NCBI GenBank assembly: GCA_014729315.1
Contig: WJKD01000452.1
Coordinates: forward strand, 1 to 7,146
Direction: 5' to 3'
Length of the DNA: 7,146 nt
From: Promethearchaeota archaeon
GTDB taxonomy: Archaea > Asgardarchaeota > Lokiarchaeia > Sigynarchaeales > SOKP01
A program made the translations under genes and the position numbers. The notes beneath the pieces were generated by a model, which was given only the letters and a program-made list of their open reading frames with translations, was not told the origin of the DNA and did no database searches. Positions 1 through 5,550 of the stretch are shown here, one piece after another (the first letter of the stretch is position 1; every line of letters starts with the position of its first letter).

Positions 1-26
1 TATAATGAGAGAGAGTAGATTAAAAG

Positions 27-683
27 TTGATTCCAGTTTTGTTTAAACCTTTTAATAGAGAAGAAGAAATTTGTCATCGAATAAAGAAAACAAATAAACA
101 AGAAAAAGAAAATCGAGAAGAAGATATTAATATTATCGAAAACGATAGGAAAAAAAAAACCAATGATCTTAAGATCCTATATGTTAAGATGAGACTTTCT
201 ACGAAAAAAATTACACCTGAATTTGAAGCATCGGTTAAAAACCAAATTGAAGAAAAACATTTAAACGTTAAAATACGAGAAGCAGGCGAACAGGATTATC
301 CTACTGTTATTTCAATATATAAAAGAGCTTGGATGACATCAAATACTCCAATCTCTGATTTATCGTCAGATTTATTGCGAGAACTTAACAAAAGTAGCAA
401 GACTAAAATATTTTTAGCAAAGGTCTATGGTATCGACGCGGGATTCGTCATTTTAGATTTTGAAGGTGAAAAAAATGAAATAGGATTTATCACCGCTTTA
501 GGCATATTACCTCGGTTTCAAAGAAGAAAAGTTGGAACTTCTTTGGGAATTCGCACGTGGAAATATTTTAAGAAATTTAATGTAAAAGAATTAAGGACTG
601 AGGTTTATATCAATAATTCGAATAGCAAGGAATTCTTAAAATCTCTTGGTTTCGAAGAATTCGATCGGTTTTCTTACGATTAA
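27..683 (+). CDS. GNAT-family N-acetyltransferase with charged N-terminal extension
   Basis: Predicted cytoplasmic acetyl-CoA-dependent N-acetyltransferase; the acceptor is unknown. The GNAT domain spans about residues 81-215. It begins with the typical VKIREAGEQDYPTV strand-helix. Motif A is near residues 156-178 (ALGILPRFQRRKVGTSLG), with R167-x-x-G170-x-S172 in the acetyl-CoA pyrophosphate loop; the last position is usually Gly or Ala. Motif B follows as the N197/N199-KEFLKSLGF segment. Residues 11-54 are a Lys/Glu/Asn-rich, probably unstructured tail. The start is uncertain. TTG at 27 is the first possible start after an in-frame TAA at 21-23, and the 54 codons before the ATG at 189 contain no stop, which favours the long form. 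The ATG at 189 would give 164 residues, closer to the usual length for the family. Neither start has a clear ribosome binding site. It converges on the TrmB gene with 43 bp between them, and nothing links it functionally to its neighbours. Confidence 0.8.
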   Translation: MIPVLFKPFNREEEICHRIKKTNKQEKENREEDINIIENDRKKKTNDLKILYVKMRLSTKKITPEFEASVKNQIEEKHLNVKIREAGEQDYPTVISIYKRAWMTSNTPISDLSSDLLRELNKSSKTKIFLAKVYGIDAGFVILDFEGEKNEIGFITALGILPRFQRRKVGTSLGIRTWKYFKKFNVKELRTEVYINNSNSKEFLKSLGFEEFDRFSYD

Positions 684-726
684 ATTTCTATAAAATACCT
701 AAGCAATTATCTTATCAGTTTACCTT

Positions 727-1614
727 TTATTCTAAAGCTTCAAATACCCATATATTGAAGAATCTTTTCCTTAATTCTGTGGCAAGATTGGGATCTAATA
801 CATTCATACAAGAGTAAATCTGAAAGCCTTTTATGGGATTTTGAAGTTTAAAGATAATGCGTTTTTTGTCTAGAAGATCGTAATAAATAGGCATTCTACG
901 ATGGATGTATTTCATCTTTACTTCATAATTTTTGGAAGAAATTCCAAAAAGTTCCTCGTGTTTTTCCATGACTTTTTGAAAAAGTTTTGCATTATAATTT
1001 TTTTGTATTTCCGTTAAGGGTCGTTTATCGTGTTCAAAACTCCACAAAAATTTTGCTTTAAGTCCTCTATCTAATGCATCTTTTATAGGATTATATAATT
1101 GATGAGCAAAATTCAGTACCTTAAGCGTATTTTCATTTATAAAGTCGTTGAATAGCATTTCCTCTTTTGCCTCGCTAAAGTATTTAATGTAGAGCGAAAT
1201 AATTTCTTGAGTACCAAATGCTGTAGACCAAAAAAGCCTCGATGGTTCCGTTTTGATAAAGGAGTCCTCCTTATACGCATTTTTTTCTAAGATTTTCGCT
1301 TTATCAAATAAATACGAGATTTTTCTATTATTTTCCTTACTTTGAAATGATATTAAATTATAAAAAGAGCGATTAAGACTGAAGGAGCGATATCTTTTAG
1401 GTCGCGAGTCAATAATGTCGATCATACCTTTACGATATAAATCCTCCAATGTTTCGTAGATCCGACCACTTGGAACCTCAGATTTAGAACTTATATCTCG
1501 AGCAGTTAAAGCTTTAGAAGATTTGACTAAGCTCAAGTACGCTTTAATTTCGTAATTTGATAATTCTGCAGTTTGTAAAAATTCCATCAATTCTTCCATT
1601 AAGTTATGAGACAT
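727..1614 (-). CDS. TrmB-family transcriptional regulator
   Basis: Archaeal TrmB-type DNA-binding regulator of 295 residues. Residues about 11-80 form the winged helix-turn-helix: the helices run through LTARDISSKSEVPSGRIY, the recognition helix is near 49-63 (SGRIYETLEDLYRKG), and the basic wing is near 66-78 (DIIDSRPKRYRSF). A helical, probably dimerising linker covers about 88-115. The rest (about 125-295) resembles the phospholipase-D-like effector domain of TrmB proteins and ends in the common DPNLATELRKRFFNIW helix. In characterised members this domain binds sugars, but no ligand can be read here. ATG at 1614 is used; M6 (1599) is an alternative. It is divergent from the flavodoxin-ferredoxin gene, and the 167 bp between them carries a perfect 15 bp inverted repeat placed 24-38 bp upstream of this start. 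Autoregulation and control of the neighbouring genes are therefore likely, but this is inferred from position only. Confidence 0.88.
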   Translation of the reverse strand: MSHNLMEELMEFLQTAELSNYEIKAYLSLVKSSKALTARDISSKSEVPSGRIYETLEDLYRKGMIDIIDSRPKRYRSFSLNRSFYNLISFQSKENNRKISYLFDKAKILEKNAYKEDSFIKTEPSRLFWSTAFGTQEIISLYIKYFSEAKEEMLFNDFINENTLKVLNFAHQLYNPIKDALDRGLKAKFLWSFEHDKRPLTEIQKNYNAKLFQKVMEKHEELFGISSKNYEVKMKYIHRRMPIYYDLLDKKRIIFKLQNPIKGFQIYSCMNVLDPNLATELRKRFFNIWVFEALE

Positions 1615-1637
1615 CGTCGATTATTTATTATCCTTTC

Positions 1638-1652
1638 AACCTAAAAAAGGTT
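1638..1652. promoter_or_regulatory. Candidate operator, copy A (perfect inverted repeat)
   Basis: AACCT-AAAAA-AGGTT is a perfect inverted repeat with 5 bp arms and a 5 bp spacer. It ends 8 bp before the TCGGAAA element of the rightward flavodoxin-ferredoxin promoter. It also lies where the leftward TrmB transcript would be expected to begin. A near-copy with the same 8 bp spacing precedes the first DUF6125 gene (2704-2718). Binding by the adjacent TrmB protein is inferred. Confidence 0.5.
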
Positions 1653-1660
1653 CTTTTTAA

Positions 1661-1677
1661 TCGGAAATACTTATATC
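1661..1677 (+). promoter_or_regulatory. BRE/TATA promoter of the flavodoxin-ferredoxin gene, possibly bidirectional
   Basis: TCGGAAA (1661-1667) resembles an archaeal BRE and is followed by the TATA-like box ACTTATATC (1669-1677). Transcription would start near 1700, leaving a leader of about 80 nt before the ATG at 1782. Read on the minus strand the same box is GATATAAGT, preceded by the A-rich CAAA, so it could also drive the TrmB gene with a start near 1650. The segment closely matches the promoter-like element at 3444-3462 (AATCGRAAATA then TTATA). Confidence 0.5.
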
Positions 1678-1781
1678 TTTGATAAAGAGTAGAAAAATAT
1701 TGACTTGCACAGATTAAAAAATTTATTTCTAAAGCATTAATTAGTTGATAATAAATAAGAAAATAATAATACATCATCTCA

Positions 1782-2654
1782 ATGAGTTCATATAAGGTTC
1801 TAATCGTCTATTTTTCTCAAACTGGGAACACATTTAAAATTGCGAAAAATATTCGAGAAGGAATCAAAAAATCAGGAAATTATTGCATACTAAAAGATAT
1901 AAAAAAAACAGATTTGGATGAATTGACATCATACGATTTAATTGGTTTTGGAACACCTACATTCTTTTATAGAGAACCAAAAAATTTTACAACATTTCTA
2001 AAATCTCTAAAGCCAAGAAAATTCAGCACTTATTGCTTTTTATTTTGTACGCATGGAAGTCAAATGGGCAACACATTTTACTATATGAATGAAGAATTGA
2101 AGAAAAATGGGTATATCGTTATAGATTGCTTTGATTGCTATGCATCAACATCGCTTCAATTTTACCCAGATCCTATGCACACAGCCAATCATCCAGATGA
2201 AGTTGAGTTTCGTGAAGCAAGGGAATTTGGACAAAATCTTTGTAATTCACTCACAAAAATTCGAAAAGGAAAAGATTGGAAGCTTCCAGAGTTTAAATTA
2301 ATAAAGAATACATGGTGGGCTCACGAATCTGAAAATTTGACATTGAAAGTACTCAGAAAAATTTCACCAAAATTTTCCTTAAATGATGAAAAATGCGTTA
2401 AATGCATGGTTTGCCAAGAAAACTGTCCAACAGATGCGATTAACATGAATGCAGAACCTCCAGAGTTACAAAAAGAAGGATGTATTTTTTGTTGGAACTG
2501 CGAAAAAATATGTCCGAATGGAGCGATAGAGGCGGATTGGTCAATTATGAAAAAAAAATCTAAAAAAAACTTATTACGATATATAGATATCTTGAAAGAC
2601 GCAGAAAAAAGAGGAAATTTTAGACCACATATCAATTATAAAATAATATATTGA
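1782..2654 (+). CDS. Flavodoxin-2x[4Fe-4S] ferredoxin fusion (EFR1-type)
   Basis: Soluble electron carrier of 290 residues combining an FMN domain with a bacterial-type ferredoxin domain. Residues 4-160 are flavodoxin-like: the strand VLIVYFSQTGNT (7-17) holds the FMN phosphate loop S12-Q-T-G-N-T17, and G55-F-G-T-P-T60 and T90-HGSQMGNTFYY are the expected flavin-side loops. Residues 201-250 hold two [4Fe-4S] motifs, C205-x2-C208-x2-C211-x3-C215-P and C234-x2-C237-x2-C240-x3-C244-P, with all eight cysteines present. This order matches the EFR1 family, whose electron partners are mostly unknown. A basic linker and tail (residues 256-281) flank the clusters. There is no signal peptide or membrane segment. 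ATG at 1782 has no Shine-Dalgarno site, and its leader of about 80 nt is AT-rich. Position between two copies of the operator-like repeat suggests it supplies electrons to enzymes encoded downstream, which is inference. Confidence 0.9.
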   Translation: MSSYKVLIVYFSQTGNTFKIAKNIREGIKKSGNYCILKDIKKTDLDELTSYDLIGFGTPTFFYREPKNFTTFLKSLKPRKFSTYCFLFCTHGSQMGNTFYYMNEELKKNGYIVIDCFDCYASTSLQFYPDPMHTANHPDEVEFREAREFGQNLCNSLTKIRKGKDWKLPEFKLIKNTWWAHESENLTLKVLRKISPKFSLNDEKCVKCMVCQENCPTDAINMNAEPPELQKEGCIFCWNCEKICPNGAIEADWSIMKKKSKKNLLRYIDILKDAEKRGNFRPHINYKIIY

Positions 2655-2657
2655 ACC

Positions 2658-2667
2658 ATTTTTTAGA
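2658..2667 (+). terminator. Possible oligo-T terminator after the flavodoxin-ferredoxin gene
   Basis: A run of six T (2659-2664) begins 5 bp after the stop codon. Archaeal termination commonly uses such T-runs without a hairpin. The following gene has its own promoter-like sequence, which fits separate transcription, but T-runs are frequent in DNA this AT-rich. Confidence 0.25.
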
Positions 2668-2703
2668 AATTAGATGATTTTAAGCAAATTCTCATATCTT
2701 TCC

Positions 2704-2718
2704 AACCTAAATTTAGTT
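2704..2718. promoter_or_regulatory. Candidate operator, copy B (near-palindrome)
   Basis: AACCTAAATTTAGTT contains the perfect palindrome CTAAATTTAG (2707-2716) and matches copy A at 1638-1652 in AACCTAAA and the final GTT. It ends exactly 8 bp before TCGAAAA (2727), the same spacing as in copy A. The 8 bp spacers are also alike (CTTTTTAA versus GCTTTTAG). Probably the same regulator acts on both promoters, which is inference from sequence. Confidence 0.5.
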
Positions 2719-2726
2719 GCTTTTAG

Positions 2727-2756
2727 TCGAAAAGTAATAAAAATGGGTTTATATCT
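2727..2756 (+). promoter_or_regulatory. BRE/TATA promoter of the first DUF6125 gene
   Basis: TCGAAAA (2727-2733) is a BRE-like element. Two TATA-like boxes are possible: GTAATAAAAA directly after it, or TTTATATC (2748-2755) about 15 bp further on. These predict a leader of about 30-50 nt before the GTG at 2816. Which box is used cannot be decided from sequence. Confidence 0.4.
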
Positions 2757-2815
2757 AATAATTTAAAAAATACTAGATTTATAATAGGAGATTTAATATT
2801 CAATAGAATTTAGAA

Positions 2816-3343
2816 GTGATAGAAGTGAAAAAAATTCAAGAGAAATATGAAATACCATTAAAAACTCAAAAGTTCATACTTCAGATGTGTATGGCTCAAT
2901 GGGATGGTCAATGGTTTTTAAAGACTAAAAAAAATTATGGAATCTCTCAAGCTAATGAATTAAATCAGAAAGTTGTTCGTTCAATAGGTAAGATCGAAGT
3001 TCGACATATTTTAAGTGCTTTAGGAATTAAAAAAGGCGAAATTAAAACAGTTCCAGAGATGTTTAAAATTATGAACACAATAATGGACACAATAATTCCT
3101 AACGTAATGAAATTTAAATTTATAGCTCATTCCAAGAGTGAGGGCATCGGTCACGTTGATAAATGTTTTATCTGGAAAGAAGTACAAAAATCCAATGAAC
3201 CGATGGATTACGAATGCGCTTGTAATTTCAGACACAGAGGTTGGTTAGACGCAATGGGTATTAAGGGTGAGATCGTAGCTCAAAAGAGACTTTCGGACGG
3301 AGATGATTGCTGCAAGTTCAAATTTGTGCTTGAAGAAAATTAA
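2816..3343 (+). CDS. DUF6125-like protein, paralogue 1
   Basis: Soluble protein of 175 residues that I place in the DUF6125 family, a group without an assigned function that I recall as distantly related to the ATC hydrolase-like fold. Visible landmarks are the N-terminal helix with W29-D30-G31-x-W33-F34, the K59-I-E-V-R-H-I66 helix, K116-C117-F118, Y132-E-C134, a Trp nine residues later (W143) before LDAMGIKGE, and C165-C166 near the C-terminus. The same skeleton recurs in the protein at 3999-4511. The start is GTG at 2816, forced downstream of an in-frame TAG at 2804; GTG at 2825 is an alternative. No strong ribosome binding site is adjacent; the AGGAG at 2786-2790 lies 25 bp away. It has its own promoter with the operator-like repeat, so it may head an operon with the following genes. 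Confidence 0.7.
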   Translation: MIEVKKIQEKYEIPLKTQKFILQMCMAQWDGQWFLKTKKNYGISQANELNQKVVRSIGKIEVRHILSALGIKKGEIKTVPEMFKIMNTIMDTIIPNVMKFKFIAHSKSEGIGHVDKCFIWKEVQKSNEPMDYECACNFRHRGWLDAMGIKGEIVAQKRLSDGDDCCKFKFVLEEN

Positions 3344-3445
3344 AGAATCTACAACCATTCAAGAACTTTAAATTTTTAAGAATAGGAATCCTACTTTGAA
3401 AATGTAGATAACATCATTGTAAACTTAAAATCAGTTGAGTCCAAT

Positions 3446-3462
3446 CGAAAATAGTTATAAAG
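3446..3462 (+). promoter_or_regulatory. BRE/TATA-like promoter before the TIGR04076 gene
   Basis: CGAAAA (3446-3451) followed by TAGTTATAAAG (3452-3462) is close to the flavodoxin-ferredoxin promoter (AATCGRAAATA then TTATA). Transcription would start near 3487 and give a short leader with a good ribosome binding site before the ATG at 3519. The AACCTAAA operator is absent here. Confidence 0.4.
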
Positions 3463-3507
3463 TAAATTTTACTAACAAAATCCAAAAAACACAAGTTAAG
3501 ATATATC

Positions 3508-3512
3508 GAGGT
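3508..3512 (+). promoter_or_regulatory. Ribosome binding site deciding the start at 3519
   Basis: GAGGT lies 6 bp before the ATG at 3519 and is the clearest Shine-Dalgarno match in the window. It favours this ATG over the TTG at 3435, whose extra 28 codons overlap the likely promoter. Confidence 0.55.
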
Positions 3513-3518
3513 TTAATA

Positions 3519-3959
3519 ATGAAATTTAGTCCGGAAATGATAAGTCAAATTAAAGAACATTTAGGATATAATGATAATGAAATAGAGCAATGGTTAGCTA
3601 ATCCAAGAAATCACGACGTTATGTCTAAATCTCTGGGTTTATTGAATAGAACAATAGTTATGGAAGTAGTTGAGTCTCACGGATGCAACAGCCACCATAA
3701 GAAAGGAGATAAATTTTATTTCGATGGAGCAGGAAATTTGCTAACCAAATTGAGTCCCAAAAAGATATGTATTTACGCGTTAAGTGCAATGGAGCACCTT
3801 ATTTTTGCTGCGAATGAATTGTATTATGCTGGTGTGGATCCAAATGAGATGAGGTTTAAAAGAGTTGATTGCATGGCAGATGTTGGACTCAAGTGTGGAG
3901 GTTGGGGGAAAATGGTAATGGAAATTAAAGTCGTTGAGAGAAATAAAATTCAAACCTAA
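3519..3959 (+). CDS. TIGR04076-like protein with N-terminal helical extension
   Basis: Protein of 146 residues and unknown function. Residues about 45-140 look like the TIGR04076 family: a strand VMEVVESHGC (ending at C56), H59-H60-K-K-G-D-K-F, a helix with C84-x-Y-A-L-S-A-M, then C118 and C126 in a Cys/Gly-rich segment near GLKCGGWGK, and a closing strand MVMEIKVVE. Conserved Cys and His in this family suggest metal or cofactor binding, but no activity is known to me. Residues 1-44 form an added helical segment (MISQIKEHLGYNDNEIEQWL) that the short family members lack. ATG 3519 is chosen because of GAGGT 6 bp upstream; a TTG at 3435 would add 28 residues. It stands 39 bp before the second DUF6125 gene, so the two are probably co-transcribed. 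Confidence 0.68.
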   Translation: MKFSPEMISQIKEHLGYNDNEIEQWLANPRNHDVMSKSLGLLNRTIVMEVVESHGCNSHHKKGDKFYFDGAGNLLTKLSPKKICIYALSAMEHLIFAANELYYAGVDPNEMRFKRVDCMADVGLKCGGWGKMVMEIKVVERNKIQT

Positions 3960-3998
3960 TTTAAATTATAAAAGTATACATGAAAATCATTTCTGCTA

Positions 3999-4511
3999 AT
4001 GGGATATCATATGGGACAATTAAAAATTGATTTGATAAAAGAGCATTTAATTAAATCATGGATGACTCACGATGGAATGTGGTTTCGTTATTGTTTAGAG
4101 GAGTGTGGGATTGAAAAAACCAATAAAATCAATCTACTCGCTGTAGAATCAATGGCAAGAATTGAAATCAGGAGAATAAAAAATTTATCCAATATCGACG
4201 AAATTGAGACTTTTGAGGATTTAAAGGATTTTTTAGATTTAGTGTTTAATATAGTTAAGGGAGAATTTATGAACTTTTCTTACGATTTTACTCTTAAAAA
4301 TAGCTTTTATTTTATAATGCACAAATGCTTTGCTTACGAGGGTATGATCCGTTTGAAGACTCTTGACTGTTATCAATGCGGGATATACAAACGGATTGAA
4401 AGTTGGTTTGATGAACTGGGCGTCAAATACGAGGTTTATCCTCCTCTTGAAGAATGCTTAATGTTAAAAGAAGGGAGATGCGAAAGGCGATATAATTTTA
4501 ATTTTAAATAA
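3999..4511 (+). CDS. DUF6125-like protein, paralogue 2
   Basis: Protein of 170 residues and a closer match to my memory of DUF6125 than the copy at 2816. Landmarks are W21-M-T-H24-D25-G26-M-W28-F29, the R54-I-E-I-R-R-I60 helix, K109-C110-F111-A-Y-E-G, C124-Y-Q-C127, W136 before FDELGVKYEVYP, and C153 and C161 near the C-terminus. C110, C127 and C161 have counterparts in the first paralogue (C117, C134, and C165 or C166), so they may form a conserved metal or thiol site. C124 and C153 do not line up with cysteines there. ATG 3999 is used; M5 (4011) is an alternative, and neither has a good ribosome binding site. The next gene begins 18 bp later, suggesting an operon, although nine T residues occupy the gap. 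Function unknown. Confidence 0.72.
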   Translation: MGYHMGQLKIDLIKEHLIKSWMTHDGMWFRYCLEECGIEKTNKINLLAVESMARIEIRRIKNLSNIDEIETFEDLKDFLDLVFNIVKGEFMNFSYDFTLKNSFYFIMHKCFAYEGMIRLKTLDCYQCGIYKRIESWFDELGVKYEVYPPLEECLMLKEGRCERRYNFNFK

Positions 4512-4520
4512 TTCTTTCAA

Positions 4521-4529
4521 TTTTTTTTT
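4521..4529 (+). terminator. T9 run between the second DUF6125 gene and the crotonase gene
   Basis: Nine consecutive T directly precede the ATG at 4530. A run this long can terminate archaeal transcription, yet it abuts a start codon. It may cause partial termination within an operon, or simply be AT-rich spacer. Confidence 0.25.
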
Positions 4530-5336
4530 ATGAGAAAAAACATAATTTACACTATGACTTCAAATTTAGATTTAGGACAATTTATCAATTTTAAGATATT
4601 AAAACGATTTGGAATAATTACAATTGCTAGGCCAGAGAAAGCAAATGCTTTAACGCTTGATATGGTGAAAAATTTGAAGAAAGCAATTGTCTATTGCCAA
4701 GAAAATCGAAAAATACGAGGAATTTTATTAACGGGGAGTGGTAATACCTTCACTACAGGCTTGGATTTAGATTCAATAGATGGAAAAGATCATCAGAAGG
4801 TAAAAGAATACGAGATGACAGCAGCAGAAATTGTTTCCCTTATTTTTTACGGAAAACCAACTATATGTGCGATAAACGGGCGTGCTATGGGAGATGGGGT
4901 CGCATACACCTTATGCTCTGATTATAGATTAGCAGTGAAAGACAGCTTTTTTATGATGCCTGAAATTAAAATAGGTGTCTTTCCAGGGGCAGGTACTGTG
5001 GTTTTAATGAGCAAAACATTAGGAATCAACTGGACGAAAAGAATTCTGATGTTTGCCGAAAAAATAAGTGCAAAAATTGCTTTAAAAATAGGGTTGATCG
5101 ACGAGATTGTGGAAAATAACAATGAGTTAATGAAGTCTGCTATGAAAAAAGCAAGATTTCTTTTTACTAAAAATCAAGTGATACTTAACTCGATTAAACT
5201 ATGCTCAAACCATCTTGGAAATAAAAGTTTTCCCGAAGCGTATGAGTTTGAGAAAAAGGCTTCCTACTGGTTCGAACAAGAAAATAAAGATTCGTTCATT
5301 GACAATCTTAGAAAAGAATTAATTTCAGATACATAA
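4530..5336 (+). CDS. Enoyl-CoA hydratase/isomerase (crotonase) family protein
   Basis: Cytoplasmic crotonase-fold acyl-CoA enzyme of 268 residues. The core starts near residue 19. Oxyanion-hole segments are G69-S-G-N-T-F-T-T-G77-L-D and A114-I-N-G-R-A-M-G121-D-G123, followed by C129-S-D-Y-R-L-A and P144-E145-I-K-I-G-V-F-P-G-A-G. Compared with rat mitochondrial enoyl-CoA hydratase, E145 corresponds to Glu164, but the Glu144 position is Ala125 and the usual GGG reads GDG. A classical two-glutamate hydratase is therefore unlikely. A one-glutamate isomerase, or another crotonase reaction such as hydrolysis or C-C cleavage, is possible. The C-terminal helices (201-268) are complete. ATG 4530 follows T9; ATG 4554 would trim eight residues without touching the fold. 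Close spacing to the DUF6125 gene suggests shared function in acyl-CoA metabolism, which is inference. Confidence 0.85.
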   Translation: MRKNIIYTMTSNLDLGQFINFKILKRFGIITIARPEKANALTLDMVKNLKKAIVYCQENRKIRGILLTGSGNTFTTGLDLDSIDGKDHQKVKEYEMTAAEIVSLIFYGKPTICAINGRAMGDGVAYTLCSDYRLAVKDSFFMMPEIKIGVFPGAGTVVLMSKTLGINWTKRILMFAEKISAKIALKIGLIDEIVENNNELMKSAMKKARFLFTKNQVILNSIKLCSNHLGNKSFPEAYEFEKKASYWFEQENKDSFIDNLRKELISDT

Positions 5337-5382
5337 TTTAATATATAATCCCACATTTTCGATAAAATCCTAAAAACTATCA

Positions 5383-5416
5383 GTAATTTTAGAATTACAT
5401 TTATTTTATTTTTTAA
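5383..5416 (+). terminator. Hairpin plus T-rich tract after the crotonase gene
   Basis: GTAATT-TTAG-AATTAC (5383-5398) is a perfect 6 bp stem with a 4 nt loop. It lies 46 bp after the crotonase stop codon and is followed by a T-rich stretch (5400-5414). This would make a plausible end for the upstream transcript. The stem is AT-rich and weak. Confidence 0.35.
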
Positions 5417-5449
5417 AATTGATTTTTCATTATTTCTTAAAGTGCTAAA

Positions 5450-5465
5450 TGAAAATTTTATTTAA
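5450..5465 (+). promoter_or_regulatory. Candidate promoter of the homocitrate synthase-like gene
   Basis: GAAAA (5451-5455) followed by TTTTATTTA (5456-5464) resembles a BRE/TATA pair. It would place the start of transcription near 5488 and leave a leader of about 60 nt. The surroundings are so AT-rich that other boxes are possible. Confidence 0.3.
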
Positions 5466-5492
5466 TAGATAAATAATCTATTTTATTTATCT
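5464..5492. repeat. Two overlapping inverted repeats upstream of the homocitrate synthase-like gene
   Basis: AATAGAT-aaata-ATCTATT (5464-5482) is a perfect repeat with 7 bp arms. AGATAAATA (5467-5475) also pairs perfectly with TATTTATCT (5484-5492) across an 8 bp spacer. The two structures share the left arm and cannot form together. They sit between the candidate TATA box and the start codon, so an operator or a leader RNA switch is possible. The rest of the 214 bp gap (5337-5550) holds only the hairpin at 5383, a candidate promoter and AT-rich DNA. Confidence 0.35.
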
Positions 5493-5550
5493 TCAAATAT
5501 TTTGATAATTAAGGAAGCACCATTATTTTAAACTTAAAGCTTGAATAACC

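Noticed and set aside
1..26. TATAATG at the window start as a promoter, or as the tail of an upstream gene
   Set aside because: All three frames are too short to judge, and the element lies too close to the TTG at 27 for a TATA box with a normal start distance; there is not enough sequence to support either.
1615..1781. CRISPR-like repeats or transposon ends in the divergent intergenic region
   Set aside because: Only the single 15 bp inverted repeat and promoter-like boxes are present; there are no direct repeats with regular spacing and no transposase gene nearby.
2321..2635. Open frame of 104 codons on the minus strand within the flavodoxin-ferredoxin gene
   Set aside because: It lies fully inside a gene with clear FMN and [4Fe-4S] motifs on the other strand; its translation is Phe/Ser-rich shadow sequence with no recognisable domain.
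3020..3235. Open frame of 71 codons on the minus strand within the first DUF6125 gene
   Set aside because: Antisense shadow of a conserved-looking protein, with no promoter, ribosome binding site or domain.
4922..5122. Hydrophobic 66-codon frame on the minus strand within the crotonase gene, resembling a small membrane protein
   Set aside because: The Ile/Leu/Phe richness is what antisense of Lys/Asn/Glu-rich coding DNA gives; the sense strand carries the catalytic core of the crotonase.
5337..5550. Small RNA or riboswitch in the 214 bp gap
   Set aside because: Apart from AT-rich inverted repeats there is no G+C-rich structured core, no tRNA-like or box C/D pattern and no known riboswitch signature that I can recognise.
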